Made by a program: the position numbers and the translations under genes
The notes under the pieces: generated by a model
What the model saw: the letters and a program-made list of their open reading frames with translations, nothing else
Databases searched by the model: none
What the model was told of the DNA's origin: nothing
In this document: in pieces, positions 45,448 to 56,666 of the stretch
Position numbering within the stretch: the stretch's first letter is position 1
Layout: every line of letters starts with the position of its first letter
Assembly: GCA_016946835.1 (NCBI GenBank)
Contig: JACVTC010000090.1
Location: forward strand, 1-57,500
Source of the DNA: Neocallimastix lanati (nom. inval.)
Lineage: Eukaryota; Neocallimastigomycota; Neocallimastigomycetes; Neocallimastigales; Neocallimastigaceae
Direction of reading: 5' to 3'
Length of the DNA stretch: 57,500 nt

Positions 45448-45454
<7 letters not shown>
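44066..45454 (-). pseudogene. LINE-e: decayed 5'-truncated copy, innermost of a head-to-tail LINE trio
   Basis: On the - strand it begins directly after the poly(A) of LINE-d with SHAWDKESKIL (family YSWTKESRTL). It continues with an FYWNR block, TRCGYKFDTRV, EEDCTERLP where the intact copy has SEDCPKSCPCC (Cys pair lost), and a relic of the conserved AAGAGCGTCGACGTCG region near 44745. It ends with an AATAAA signal (44148-44143) and a 48-nt poly(A), seen as T at 44066-44113. There are many stops and shifts. The ORF at 45170-44838 is a by-product of this decay. Confidence 0.8.
44367..44561. repeat. 39-bp minisatellite, five copies
   Basis: Unit TACCAAAAAAATATT... of 39 bp (13 codons) repeated five times almost without change, inside the 3' part of LINE-e. 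Because 39 is divisible by 3 it keeps a frame open on the - strand. Confidence 0.9.
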
Positions 45455-45487
<33 letters not shown>

Positions 45488-47039
45488 CTTAGAGAAAACT
45501 TTATTTAATTTATAATAATAATAAAAATACATGAAATTAAATGAAAAAATAACAAATAAAATACATGAAATAAAATATTATATATTATAAAATTATAAAA
45601 GTGCGTTAGAAGCAATAGCCTTTAACTTTTCCCATTCCTCGATAATAACACCACGTCCATTATTGTGAGTAATAATTTCAGAATTAGTGTTATCAATCGA
45701 ATCTGTATCTGGTGGTGAAAATCCATGCCTTATCATTTCGACGTCGACGCTCTTGGTAATACCATTTCATCATCAAACTAAAAGATCGACAAATTAATGG
45801 TATTACGTTTGTTAGAAACTCCGCAATCCCCACAAAATACGGAACAGTTGACGAAGTTGAACTTTGTTTAAAAATATTGTCAACTAATTGTCTTTGTTCC
45901 CTATCATTAACTTTAATTTTTGAATATTTTGAACGCCCACCAAGAAGTGCACTCAATATATAATAATAAATATTATTATCATAATCCTTTTCTGAATCTA
46001 AAGAAACATCCAAGGATTTTTGTTCAATTATCAATGCAAACTTCAAAAAGAGATCATCTAGAAAAGGTAAAGATTTATTTCTGTAATTTTCCAATTCTTT
46101 ACAGGCAAAGATCCAGTGAGAAAAGCTAGGTACACTAACACCACAACAAGGGCAACATTTAGGGCAATCTTCTGAGACGATTTTTCTTTTAATGGAAATA
46201 CTAATGTCGAATTTAAAACCACACCTAATACGAGAAATCCAAAAGAATCCCAACTGATACTTAGGATATTGAAATGTTAAGTTTCTGATTTCTGAAATAA
46301 ATCCAAAATCATTCTCCTTGTAAATAATTGCTTTTTTAGCTTTTGAGGGTTTGAAGACATCTCTTTCCCAATAAAACTTTTTTATTTCACTTGTTTTCTT
46401 ACCATTTAATTTCTTATCCAAAGTCCTTGATTCTTTAGTCCATGAATAATGTGACATAGTAGGAATATTATTAGTGAGATGATTAATAATACATGATGAG
46501 TTTTTCCATTTTCTAAAGCAACGTAATTGAGATATAGCACAGACAGCTGAAAGAGGAGGTATTCTCAATTCACGAGTAATATTATAGAGACTAACAGAAG
46601 AATTGCGAGATTTAAATCCGTAACTCCAATAAAGTCCTCTATTAATAATTTTTTGAGCTTTAGAACATCTGCTCTTATTTGAACCAAAGAGAGGAGCATA
46701 ATATATAACAAGACTAAGAATAAACGAAATTAAAACATATTTCTTCAATGGGAGATGAACAGATTTATTAATAAGAAATCGAAAGTACAAATTTAACTTG
46801 ACATTTAAATTACTGTTTAATTTGGATTGTATAGGTTTCAGTGATAAAGATTCATCAAAAGGAATACCAAGATAGGTATAGTTGTCAGTTTTAGGTAATT
46901 TTTTACTACCAATAAAGAAAGATGGATCTTCATAATTTATCGGTTTAACAAAGTTAATTGGTTTTACAACAAGAGTAGCACACTTATTAATTCCAAAAGT
47001 CATTTCATTTTTAATAGCCCATTCATGAATTTTATTCAT
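45455..47039 (-). pseudogene. LINE-d: 5'-truncated LINE, C-terminal RT part intact (448 codons)
   Basis: The frame 47039-45693 starts within RT just after the ADD motif (KIHEWAIKNEMTFGINKCAT) and is open to a stop. It contains the thumb region, YYAPLFGSNKSR, RELRIPPLSAVCAISQLRC, and the C-terminal zinc-like motif CPKCCPCCGVSVPSFSHWIF followed by C. It has a 3' UTR with AATAAA (45505-45500) and poly(A) (T at 45455-45484). It is a different subfamily from the outer copy, with clear amino-acid divergence but the same order. Its truncated start is fused to the poly(A) tract of LINE-c. It lacks endonuclease and catalytic RT residues. Confidence 0.85.
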
Positions 47040-50000
47040 TTTTTTTTTTTTTTTTTTTTTTTTTTAGACAGGGAAGAGAATACACTTCCAAAAACTTTAT
47101 TAAATTTTATTTTAAAAAATACATATAGGTGAAAAGTACATTAGAAATTAAAAATAAAAAATTAAAAATAAAAAATAAAAAATAAAAAAGCTCGAAAATA
47201 CTATGTATTTCGGCAAGTTGTACTATGCGGGAATTTTACCCTTCCTATCAAATAAAAAAGAAATAAAATTTAGAAGTAACATCCTTAAAATAGATAGTGT
47301 GGTGTCCACTAAACTCTCCCCGGATTCATCATTTATTGAGCTACTAGGGCGAGAATCACCCTTCGTAGTAATAGATGATAATCCTGTATTTTCATTATGC
47401 CTTATCAGTACGACGTCGACGCTCTTGGTTAAGTTTGATATTTTGCAATACCTATCAAATAATAGCTCAAACGAACTACTTATGATAGGTATTGCATTTG
47501 TTAAGAATTCCGCCAAGCCCACAATTTTTGGAACAGGTGACTCAGATGAACCTTTGAAAAGTAGTTCATTTAAATGTTTCTGTTCCCCACTATCGAAATG
47601 TAGTTCATTTAAAACTAAAGTCCCACCAAGAAGGAACAAGTATATATAATGATTGATATAATCTTCAAAATCAGAAATAGAGTCATAGGAAGAAAGAGGA
47701 TTAAACGCTCTAATCTTCCTAAGGAATAAAACATAGAGATCATCGATGAAATTTAAAGAATTCCATCTAAAAGATGCAAGAGCATCGCATTTAAAAATCC
47801 AATGTTCAAAAGATTGATTACCTTCACCACAACATGGGCAGGACTTTGGACAATCTTCTGAAACTCTACCCATTCTAATAGCAATAGTAGTATTGTATTT
47901 ATAACCACAGCGTAAACGTATAATCCACGAAAATCCTAAGTTGAATTGGGGATATTTTAAGCTAAGCATTATTATAGCTTTATTGTTTGAGAACTTGTTA
48001 CTATCGTAGTTTTGACCTTTAATACCTTGAAATCTGGAAACTGATTTCCAGTAACGTTCTATAATATCGTCATATTTTACACATTTATATTTTTTGATTT
48101 TTTTATATAGTGTTCTAGATTCTTTAGTCCAGGAATAATAAGGCATTTTGGGAATAGATTTAATAAGATCCTTTATGATACAGTTTGATTTACTCCATTT
48201 TGCAAATGATTTAATCTGTAAGGCTGCGCAGATACCAGCAATAGGAGGGATGCTTAGATCTCGAGATAAAGCATAAGTACTCATTGTTGAATTATGTCTA
48301 ATATAGTCATTGTTTTCTGTATTTGTTTTACCATTTTTAGAGAAGGAACCGATACACCAAAATAGACCAGTATTAATTAATGTTTGAATTCTAGCCGTTC
48401 TAGATTTGTTTGAACCAAGTAAAGGAGAATAATAAATTACTTTACTAATAACAAAGGATTGAAGAACTTTTTTCTTGTATACAATAGGAATAAGTTTATT
48501 TGAAAAGAAACGTGTAAATGAAAGAAGGGATTTTCTAACTTTAAAATGCATGTGAGATATAATGTGTTCTAGTAGGAGATCATCTGAAAAAGGAATACCA
48601 AGATAGACATAACTAGAAACTTTAGGAATATCATTCTTTCCTAAATAGAAGGTTGGATCACTATAGTTTGGAGGAGGTTGGAAGTTCATTGGTTTTATAA
48701 CCATAGTTGCACACTTTTCAATACCAAAAGTCATTTCATTTAAATTAGCCCATTTATGTACCTTTTTTAATAATTTTTCTAAATTTTTTGCACTTGGAGC
48801 AATGAGAACAACATCATCAGCAAAGAGTCCACCACAACACTTTTTTCTTCCAACATTAACACCATACTTTTCACAGTCATTTAGTATATCATTGATGAAT
48901 AAATTGAATAAGATTGGAGATAATGGACAACCTTGACGAACACCTCTTTTAATAGAAAATTCATTTGATAACATTGAAGCAAATCGAGCACGTGCTTTAG
49001 ATGAAGTATATAAATTACAAAGAAAATCAAAACATTTACCGCGTACTCCATAGTGATATAATTTAGTAAGAATGTTAAAAATAGGAACTGAATCATAAGC
49101 TTTTTTAAGATCTAAAAAAGCTAAATATGTGAATTTTCCTTGGAATTTTCTTCTTTGACAAATTTCTCTAACGGAAATGAATAAACTAATGCATTCTTCG
49201 CGGTTGCGAAATCCAAATTGTTCAGGTCTAATGAAATTGTGTGAGAGTGCGTAAGTAGATATTCTATCTGTTATAATTTTTGAAATGATTTTTAGTCCAA
49301 CGTTAATGAGAGAAATACCTCGATAATTACTACAATCTGATAGGTCACCCTTCTTAGGAATTGATACAATAGAAGCTGAGTTCCATTTTTTAGGAAATGA
49401 CCCATTCCATATTTTATTAAATATCAATTTTAGACACTTTCCAGCAGCAGGATGTGATTCTAGTAATTCTTCGTTACAAAAAAGAGCTTTGTAGAATTCA
49501 ATCGGAATACCATCGGGGCCGGGTGCTTTGTTATTTTTCATCGATGAAATAGTTTTTTTAATATCTTCAATCGTAATAGGACCATTTATATTCCAGGTAG
49601 TGGATCTAAGACTAATATTCCTTAAAGCATGATTCCAGTAATTACGATTAAGGCTGTGACCTGAGGGATCCGAAGCAAGATCTTTATAATATTCAGCCCA
49701 TCTATCTAATTGCTTTGTAGGAGAGATAATATCTTGACCAAACTTAGATTTAATGCAAGTAAGGGAGGTAGATGAATATGATGGTTTAGCCATTTTCTTT
49801 AAACATCTCCAACCATTTTTGAAATCTTTATTCAAAAAATAATTACCTATTTTTACTATATTAGCCTTAAATCTAGCAGAACGAAATTTACTCTTAGTTT
49901 TCTTGATTAATTTGCAAAGTTTTTCATATTTATTAAATTGTTCAAGGTAATTATCAACATTTTCACAATTAAAGTAAGGCTTAATATTCCGAAATGCAAT

Positions 50001-51386
50001 ATGTTTTTCATGAGATAGTTTTTTAATGTAATAAGGACAATGAAAAGCAGAGCCCTTTAAATTTGTTGGAATAAAAGCCTTAATATCTTTCCCGATATTA
50101 TTTGCTGTATTGATAAATTTTTCTACCATTTCATCAGCCGTAAGCGAATTGTAATGAGAATCAAGGTCATTTTCTAGGATTGAAAAATAATTATGTGATA
50201 AAATATCTGAATTTTTTGTTTTACAAATATGAGTTGACCATTTAGAAACTTTAGTAGGCCTTATAAAACCATCGGAGAGAACTTTGTTGCAAGAAAGTAA
50301 AATAGGTTTATGATCAGAAATACCATAAAACGAAGTACAAACCGAGGTTTTATTAATATGGGATGCCAAAGCCTCATTATAGATGACATGATCAATGCAA
50401 GATGATCTAGTACCTTTAGCATATGTAAATTGATTACCATATAAAGGAGCAATATACCAATTAGGAAAATTATTTGAAATGTATGTTTTGATCTTCTTTA
50501 ATGACATGTTAAAGTCACCAACTAGGACAGCCGGAACATTTTTTCTATTGTGAAAACGTAACCATTGAGAGAGTTCATCAAAAGCAACTAGTCTTGCTTC
50601 CTTCCATTTGCTTTGAGGGAAGTAGATATTACCAATAGTACATTTTTGATTCCAAAAAGAAGTAATATTAACTGAAATGATATATTTGTATAAAAACGGT
50701 TCTTGGAAGAAAGAGCACGAAGAATGAACACCAATAAAGAGTCCTCTCATACCAGGGGTTTTAGGATTAGCTTTAAGGAAAACTGAGTTGTAATATGGAA
50801 TTAAAGGTGATGAAACATCTTTTGGTAGATATTTACTTTTTCCAGTTTCTTGTAGACAGATACATATAGGTTTAAAAGTAGAGTTGAGATACAAAATACT
50901 ATCTCGCTTTTCAGTATTCCAACCGTTAATATTCCAACTAACACAGAGATTAAAGAAAGAAGAATTTGAATTTAGATGGCTAGAGAAAAAATCTTTTGCC
51001 ATAGGATTAAGTTCAACATCAATGTTTTTAGATTTCCTCGACTTGTTCATTTGATTCAGTTTATTACACAAGGACCAGGTAATTTTAGCTGTTTCAGGAA
51101 TTTCATCTCTTAAGAAATTTAAAACATAGAAAAAGATGAGATCATTTTTGTATTTATTAACCCTAATAATGAAGTATGAGCCATACCTTGGAGAAAAAAG
51201 TTTTTTAACATATGGAATAATTTCATTGTAGTAAGGGATCTTACTAATAACTTGTGCCATTAGTTTTCTAGGGGACCAAGAATTAAGGTCATGAATGAAA
51301 ATAAGGCTATATTTATTCATATGATTTCCGAAGCAGTAGAAACCACGATGGAAGGGAGTAGTGTTAACAGAACTAGAAGCATCCAT
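47040..51386 (-). mobile_element. LINE-c: apparently full-ORF non-LTR retrotransposon with 3' UTR and poly(A)
   Basis: It comprises an intact ORF, a ~155-bp 3' UTR with AATAAA (47102-47097), the terminal motif CTGTCT and poly(A) (T at 47040-47065). The 5' UTR border upstream of 51386 was not located. It is the outermost of three - strand copies. Confidence 0.85.
47223..51386 (-). CDS. LINE-c ORF: APE endonuclease - reverse transcriptase - Cys/His protein (1387 aa)
   Basis: The ATG at 51386 opens an uninterrupted frame. Residues 1-~145 are an N-terminal region of unknown fold. From ~150 comes the APE-type endonuclease, with SWNINGW, LQETGK, GNIYFP, VGDFNMS, SCIDHVIY and SDHKP, all expected catalytic positions. 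RT follows: SIPKKGDLSDCSNYRGISL, FLDLKKAYDSVP, RGVRQGCPLSPILFN and FADD at 855-858. Near 1170-1195 is a Cys/His motif CPKSCPCCG...H-x4-C, as in zf-RVT-type LINE proteins. It would nick DNA and prime reverse transcription from the nick. No separate ORF1 is visible. The domain order fits L1-like or related fungal clades; the exact clade is uncertain. No lesion found, so activity is possible. Confidence 0.93.
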   Translation of the reverse strand: MDASSSVNTTPFHRGFYCFGNHMNKYSLIFIHDLNSWSPRKLMAQVISKIPYYNEIIPYVKKLFSPRYGSYFIIRVNKYKNDLIFFYVLNFLRDEIPETAKITWSLCNKLNQMNKSRKSKNIDVELNPMAKDFFSSHLNSNSSFFNLCVSWNINGWNTEKRDSILYLNSTFKPICICLQETGKSKYLPKDVSSPLIPYYNSVFLKANPKTPGMRGLFIGVHSSCSFFQEPFLYKYIISVNITSFWNQKCTIGNIYFPQSKWKEARLVAFDELSQWLRFHNRKNVPAVLVGDFNMSLKKIKTYISNNFPNWYIAPLYGNQFTYAKGTRSSCIDHVIYNEALASHINKTSVCTSFYGISDHKPILLSCNKVLSDGFIRPTKVSKWSTHICKTKNSDILSHNYFSILENDLDSHYNSLTADEMVEKFINTANNIGKDIKAFIPTNLKGSAFHCPYYIKKLSHEKHIAFRNIKPYFNCENVDNYLEQFNKYEKLCKLIKKTKSKFRSARFKANIVKIGNYFLNKDFKNGWRCLKKMAKPSYSSTSLTCIKSKFGQDIISPTKQLDRWAEYYKDLASDPSGHSLNRNYWNHALRNISLRSTTWNINGPITIEDIKKTISSMKNNKAPGPDGIPIEFYKALFCNEELLESHPAAGKCLKLIFNKIWNGSFPKKWNSASIVSIPKKGDLSDCSNYRGISLINVGLKIISKIITDRISTYALSHNFIRPEQFGFRNREECISLFISVREICQRRKFQGKFTYLAFLDLKKAYDSVPIFNILTKLYHYGVRGKCFDFLCNLYTSSKARARFASMLSNEFSIKRGVRQGCPLSPILFNLFINDILNDCEKYGVNVGRKKCCGGLFADDVVLIAPSAKNLEKLLKKVHKWANLNEMTFGIEKCATMVIKPMNFQPPPNYSDPTFYLGKNDIPKVSSYVYLGIPFSDDLLLEHIISHMHFKVRKSLLSFTRFFSNKLIPIVYKKKVLQSFVISKVIYYSPLLGSNKSRTARIQTLINTGLFWCIGSFSKNGKTNTENNDYIRHNSTMSTYALSRDLSIPPIAGICAALQIKSFAKWSKSNCIIKDLIKSIPKMPYYSWTKESRTLYKKIKKYKCVKYDDIIERYWKSVSRFQGIKGQNYDSNKFSNNKAIIMLSLKYPQFNLGFSWIIRLRCGYKYNTTIAIRMGRVSEDCPKSCPCCGEGNQSFEHWIFKCDALASFRWNSLNFIDDLYVLFLRKIRAFNPLSSYDSISDFEDYINHYIYLFLLGGTLVLNELHFDSGEQKHLNELLFKGSSESPVPKIVGLAEFLTNAIPIISSSFELLFDRYCKISNLTKSVDVVLIRHNENTGLSSITTKGDSRPSSSINDESGESLVDTTLSILRMLLLNFISFLFDRKGKIPA

Positions 51387-51944
51387 GTTTAGAGTTAGTT
51401 AAGAAAAGAACTGACTTAATTTCTATTTAAAATGAATTGATTATAAGGATTGAATACCAAAGAATTATATATAAAATATTTAACATTTAAGTTTACTGAA
51501 TATAAGAGTTAATAGTTTCACATGAATTGTATTTCCTAAGATATATTTAAAAAACAATGTTAGTGGAAAAATTATTTATTCAATAAAATAATGTAAAATA
51601 GTAAATTTAATTTATTTTTTTTTTTTTTATATGTTAAAATATTGTAAAAGGATATGAAAATTAAAAAAACCTAAAGTAAAAAATTAATATAGAAATATAA
51701 AATAACATATATAACGATAAAAAAGTATATATATATATATAAAAAGTATAGAAAAAATATAGAAAAAATTTAAAAAATATAAGAAAAAAACAAAAACAAT
51801 ATTGTTAGTAGTATAGTGTAAAAAATTCTTTTGATTGAATAATTGATTTAAAAAGCTACAGTTATGTTTTATATAAAAAGATTGAAATTGCATATAAGAT
51901 TGAAAAATAATTAAGATTTTATTATTATACTAATTGCTGAATCC
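51387..51944. other. AT-rich region, may include LINE-c 5' UTR
   Basis: No ORF of note. Upstream sequence of the LINE-c ATG is probably within the first 100-200 bp, but no promoter is recognisable. Confidence 0.4.
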
Positions 51945-52205
51945 CCTCAGAAACCAATGAATTTTATTCAAAATTTTCTTAAGAGCTTGTTTAGATGGAG
52001 CAACTAAAACAATATCATCCGCAAAAAGTCCACCACAACAATAATAAGAATCTAAATATACACCATACTTCGATAAGTAAAATAGAGATTATATAATTCG
52101 AGTTTTTCCACTTTTTAATTCATCTTGCCTATGCAATCGCACACTTCGCCGATAGAGGAGGAATTTAAAGTTCAAATTCATTACATTATATATATAAGAT
52201 TGGAT
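51945..52205 (-). pseudogene. Two LINE RT fragments in scrambled order
   Basis: On the - strand, 52200-52090 resembles the C-terminal RELRIPPLSAVCAI...KKWKNS region (with stops), and 52085-51945 resembles the earlier RT palm (KYGVYLDSYYCCGG, LFADDIVLVAPS). Domain order is reversed relative to the family, so this is either rearranged or two separate relics. The palm piece still has the ADD residues. Confidence 0.7.
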
Positions 52206-53009
52206 TCTATTAATTCTCCATAATCATTAATTTTGACAATTAAATTTTTACCTTTCATATATATATTATTTAATAAATACAATTAAATATTTAAAATTAA
52301 AATTTATAACAACCTTTTATATATATTTATACTTTTTAAATGTAAATATTTATAAATTTTTATAACAAAAAAAAAAAATAATAATAAATTCATTACTATC
52401 ATTAACAATAAATTCATATTATGACATAATTTAATACAGAACTAACATTATCTAATAATAATTCAGTAACAATAATTAACAATACTTTTTATAACATATT
52501 TATTTAAAATACTATCTCAGATATTTTATTCAATTTCAATTATATTCTTAAATAAATCAATTCATTTACATATTTTTTTCTCTTCTAGTAGTAATATCAT
52601 TCGATTATTGCATCTTTCACGAAATAAAATTCCACATATATTTTTTTTATTATTTAAATAATATTATATGTACATATATAATCAATATTCATTTTTTTTC
52701 TTTTTCTTTGGTCAAATAATGAATTTTCTTCTATAAAAAAATATAACTGACTCATTTAATAACATTGATATTAAAAGAAAATACTACTCTTACACTTTTA
52801 TCCTTTTCTGTCCTCAAAAATATAAATTTTATTATAATTTAAATTAAAGATACTCATTATTATTCTATAAATAGTGAACACTGATATTTCTAATTTGATA
52901 AATTTATAATTATTATTTGCATGGAATTACTTTTCAAAAAAGAAATTCTTTATTAAATTTATTTTTGTATTTTTCCAACAATTTAAAAAAGAACTCGGCT
53001 TAAATTAAT
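52206..53009. other. AT-rich intergenic DNA
   Basis: No gene seen. It presumably contains the eS26 3' end signals at its right edge. Confidence 0.5.
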
Positions 53010-53776
53010 TTAGGCCTTGTTTGGAGTGACCTTCTTTCCGTCCTTGTTGAATCTGAATCTTTGTGGTGGAGCTCTGTTACGACGACCGTCACGGGAACGG
53101 ACACGGACAATGTGACTGTGAATACCACAAGAAATGCAGTAGTGCATCTTAATGTAGAGTTTTGGAAGAACAACATCTTTATATTATATTGAAATTACAT
53201 ATTTAAAAAAAATTAATAATAATTTCAATTCAAATTATTTATTTATACTGATATTTACTGTCGTAAACGGAGTTTTCACTAATATCACGAATAGCGGCGG
53301 ATTCAACCATATTTCTAATTAAGAATCTTTTGATGGCCTTATCCTTTGGAACACATCTGGCACAGTTGGCACAACGAACAAATTTAACATGTCCGCGACC
53401 GTGCTTGTTACGTCCGTTATTTCTTCTTTTTTGGGTCTAGTCAATATAATAATAATAATAATTTTAATATTTATCTTTGCAATAACATATTTAATTTCAT
53501 TATATTCATAATATACAACATTCATAATATATATTATTATATATTAATTATATAATAATATATATTATAATATATCAAAACATTATTTGCATCCATCTGT
53601 TACCAAAAAGACATAGTTTATTCAAAACATATATGTGTCATTTCAATAACATTTACATATTAAACAAATAAGAAAAAATATTAAAAATTATACTGTTTAT
53701 TAAACAATTTAAACATTCATATCATTCTAAACCCAATCCATCAATTCATCTATTATTTTTTAACATAATTTACCAT
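53010..53776 (-). CDS. RPS26: 40S ribosomal protein eS26
   Basis: Read on the - strand with exons 53776-53774 (ATG only), 53436-53259 and 53176-53010, 115 residues, the usual length. Introns are GT-AG (GTAAAT donors at 53773 and 53258). The protein shows the hallmark basic start [14 protein letters not shown], the zinc-binding CANCARC with the second pair in [39 protein letters not shown] and the end [15 protein letters not shown]. eS26 binds the mRNA exit channel region of the small subunit. The ATG-only first exon was chosen because no in-frame ATG precedes T-Q-K-R-R and ATG|GTAAAT is the first usable pair upstream; the body of the gene is certain, the first exon likely. G+C is far above the flanks. 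Confidence 0.93.
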
Positions 53777-54022
53777 GATTCAGTTTACACAAATTATTGA
53801 GAGAGAGGAAGGAAAAACTGTATTACATCGGTTATTCAGTTTCATTATAGAAAAATTAAAAATACCAATCATGATATAGAATGAAAATGATTGGATAAAA
53901 CTACATATAATGAAAAATACAAAAATATATAATTTATATTATCATGTATGTATACAATGTAAAATGTATTTTAAATGTATATCATTAAATTTTATATTTT
54001 TCATTTTAAAAATTTTATATTA

Positions 54023-54069
54023 TTTATTTATTTATTTATTTATTTATATTATTTATTTATATTATTTAT

Positions 54070-54165
<96 letters not shown>

Positions 54166-54166
54166 T
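54023..54166. repeat. TTTA tetranucleotide microsatellite
   Basis: Nearly uninterrupted TTTA repeats, giving false ORFs in several frames. Confidence 0.9.
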
Positions 54167-54330
54167 AATTTCATTTTAATTTATATATATATTTTTTTTT
54201 CATCACAGAAATTTGAATATATTATAATTTTATTTTTTTTTTAAAAATTTTCTTTCTATATTATAGATTAAATTTATTCTATTCATTTAATTTTTATATT
54301 AAATATAATATATAATATTTGATGAACTTA

Positions 54331-54570
54331 TATTTTAAAGATATGTAAATATTTATTTATTATTCATTTTCGAGTTTTTTTTTTTATTTATTTTTATAAA
54401 TTACAGAAATTATTTTAAAGATATGTAAATATTTATTTATTATTCATTTTCGAGTTTTTTTTTTTATTTATTTTTATAAATTACAGAAATTATTTTAAAG
54501 ATATGTAAATATTTATTTATTATTCATTTTCGAGTTTTTTTTTTTATTTATTTTTATAAATTACAGAAAT
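54331..54570. repeat. 80-bp tandem repeat, three copies
   Basis: A unit containing AAAGATATGTAAAT, CATTTTCGAG and ATTACAGAAATT recurs at an 80-bp spacing with no visible change. It is followed by a partial unit. Confidence 0.85.
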
Positions 54571-54901
54571 TTATTTATATATACAAATTTCTTTAATTTT
54601 AAATTTTTATTCATCTGTTAATAATAGATAATATTTAATAAATATATAGAGAAAAATAATAATATTATTATATATATTAATTTTTTAATTATTTATACAT
54701 ATAATGATATTAAATATTTTTTTTTAATATTTTAAAAAATAAAAATGATAACAAATCCTTATATTTTTTTAAAGCATAAAAATCTAAGATGTTATAATAT
54801 AAAATATCATCATATTTTAATATTTTTTTTTTTTGAAAAAAAATAAAAAAGCTCTTAATTATACACTCAAATTTAATAACAATTACCAGCAAATATAATC
54901 C

Positions 54902-54943
<42 letters not shown>

Positions 54944-54952
54944 ATAAAATAA

Positions 54953-55188
54953 AAATAAAAATTAAAAAATAAAAATTAAAATAAAAATTAAAAAATGAAA
55001 TAAAAATTAAAAAATAAAATAAAAATTAAAAAATAAAATAAAAATTAAAAAATAAAATAAAAATTAAAAAATAAAATAAAAATTAAAAAATAAAATAAAA
55101 ATTAAAAAATAAAATAAAAATTAAAAAATAAAATAAAAATTAAAAAATAAAATAAAAATTAAAAAATAAAATAAAAATTAAAAAATAA
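54953..55188. repeat. 19-bp tandem repeat
   Basis: TTAAAAAATAAAATAAAAA repeated about ten times with perfect or near-perfect copies. Confidence 0.85.
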
Positions 55189-56666
55189 AAATTTTACTTT
55201 TCATTATTTTATTATATATGCAATATAATTCAAATGATATATAATTGATTATTATTATTGTAGTTTACATAAATAGCAAGCAGTTATTTAAACCAAAAAT
55301 AAATATATAACAATATTTTTATGAAAAAAAAAATAAATAAATAAATTATTCACTTTTATTATAATTGTATTAATTTTAATCATCCTTATTAATTATATTA
55401 TTAAAGAAGTTTTAAATATTTAACAATTAAAACATTATAATTTGATGATTTAATTTAATAATGATAATATAAAGAAAATATTTTATCAAAAATATATATT
55501 AATTTGCTTAAAAGTTCATTTTGAAATTATTTTTAAAAAATATCATATTGCTATAAAATTATTTCAAAATTGAAATATTTCATTATAATGATCAAATTAA
55601 AAATATGCAAAAGAATTAAGAACTTAATTATTAATAATAGTAAAAGAATTATTACATACAATACTTTTTCATAAATTAATGAATCTATTTACATATATAA
55701 AAATATATATACTTTATTAATTTGAGATTTATATTAAAATATATGTTACAATATAATAAAATAAAAATATTTGTGGAACTTTATTTCAAAAACCTTTTTA
55801 TAATTTTTATTATCTAAAACAAAACAAAATATATATCTTTTTTTTTTTTTTTTTTTATATAAAGTAATAATAAAATATAGAATTGCAAAATTATACTTTT
55901 ATATATAAAAGTTAGTAATAATATATTATTTATTTATTTTATAAAATTTATTCATTAATAAAAAATGATTTTATACGATGTATTAAATAAAAACCAATAG
56001 CAAATAAGCAAGAAAATAATAACAAATATATTAATAAACAAAACTATAAAATAATATTAATAAAAATATTTTTAATCATTTCATTGAATAATTTCATTAT
56101 TGGAATAAAATATTACTATCTACTTTTATTCATTTATAATTATATAAAGAATATAAACTGAAATTCATATTTAAAATTTCAGTATTTTATATATATATAT
56201 ATATTCATAAATCAAAATAGAGCATTTAAAATGTATTTACAATAAAATTTAAAAGATTTAGAAATCAATAATACATTTAATAAAAAATATATAAAAATAT
56301 TTTCAAAATAAAACAACAATAAAGCCTTAAATAATAACATAAAATAGAAATAATATCAATTCTATCGAAAAATTAATCCTTCAATTGATATATATAATAA
56401 TAAAACAATTATATCATAAATTAATTATAATTTAATTATTAAAATTTCTAACTATATTCATTATATATATTATTATTTATATCAGGAAAAAAAAATATCA
56501 TATATAAAATATATATAAATTATAAATTATAATTATATAAAAACAGTTGATACATGTTTTAATCAAATACATGAATTAAAATTTAAAACCAAAAAAGGAA
56601 AAAAAAATAAAAGTGTTATTAAATTTAAAAGTTTCTTTAATAATAAAAGACATTTATTAAAACACT

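Larger units (their letters stand above)
53777..56666. other. Intergenic region between eS26 and ARP1, repeat-rich
   Basis: Divergent promoters should lie here (eS26 leftward, ARP1 rightward). No gene seen. Tandem repeats in it are listed separately; long A-run at about 54904-54941. Confidence 0.55.

Noticed and set aside
47203-47649. + strand 148-codon ORF, also at 29015-29362 on the - strand
   Set aside because: Antisense shadow of the LINE C-terminus in both places.
51684-51893. - strand 69-codon Phe/Tyr/Ile ORF, and a similar one at 54710-54892
   Set aside because: AT-rich chance frames without motif or homologous neighbour.
53910-54244. Two overlapping 89-codon ORFs
   Set aside because: Both are products of the TTTA tetranucleotide repeat.
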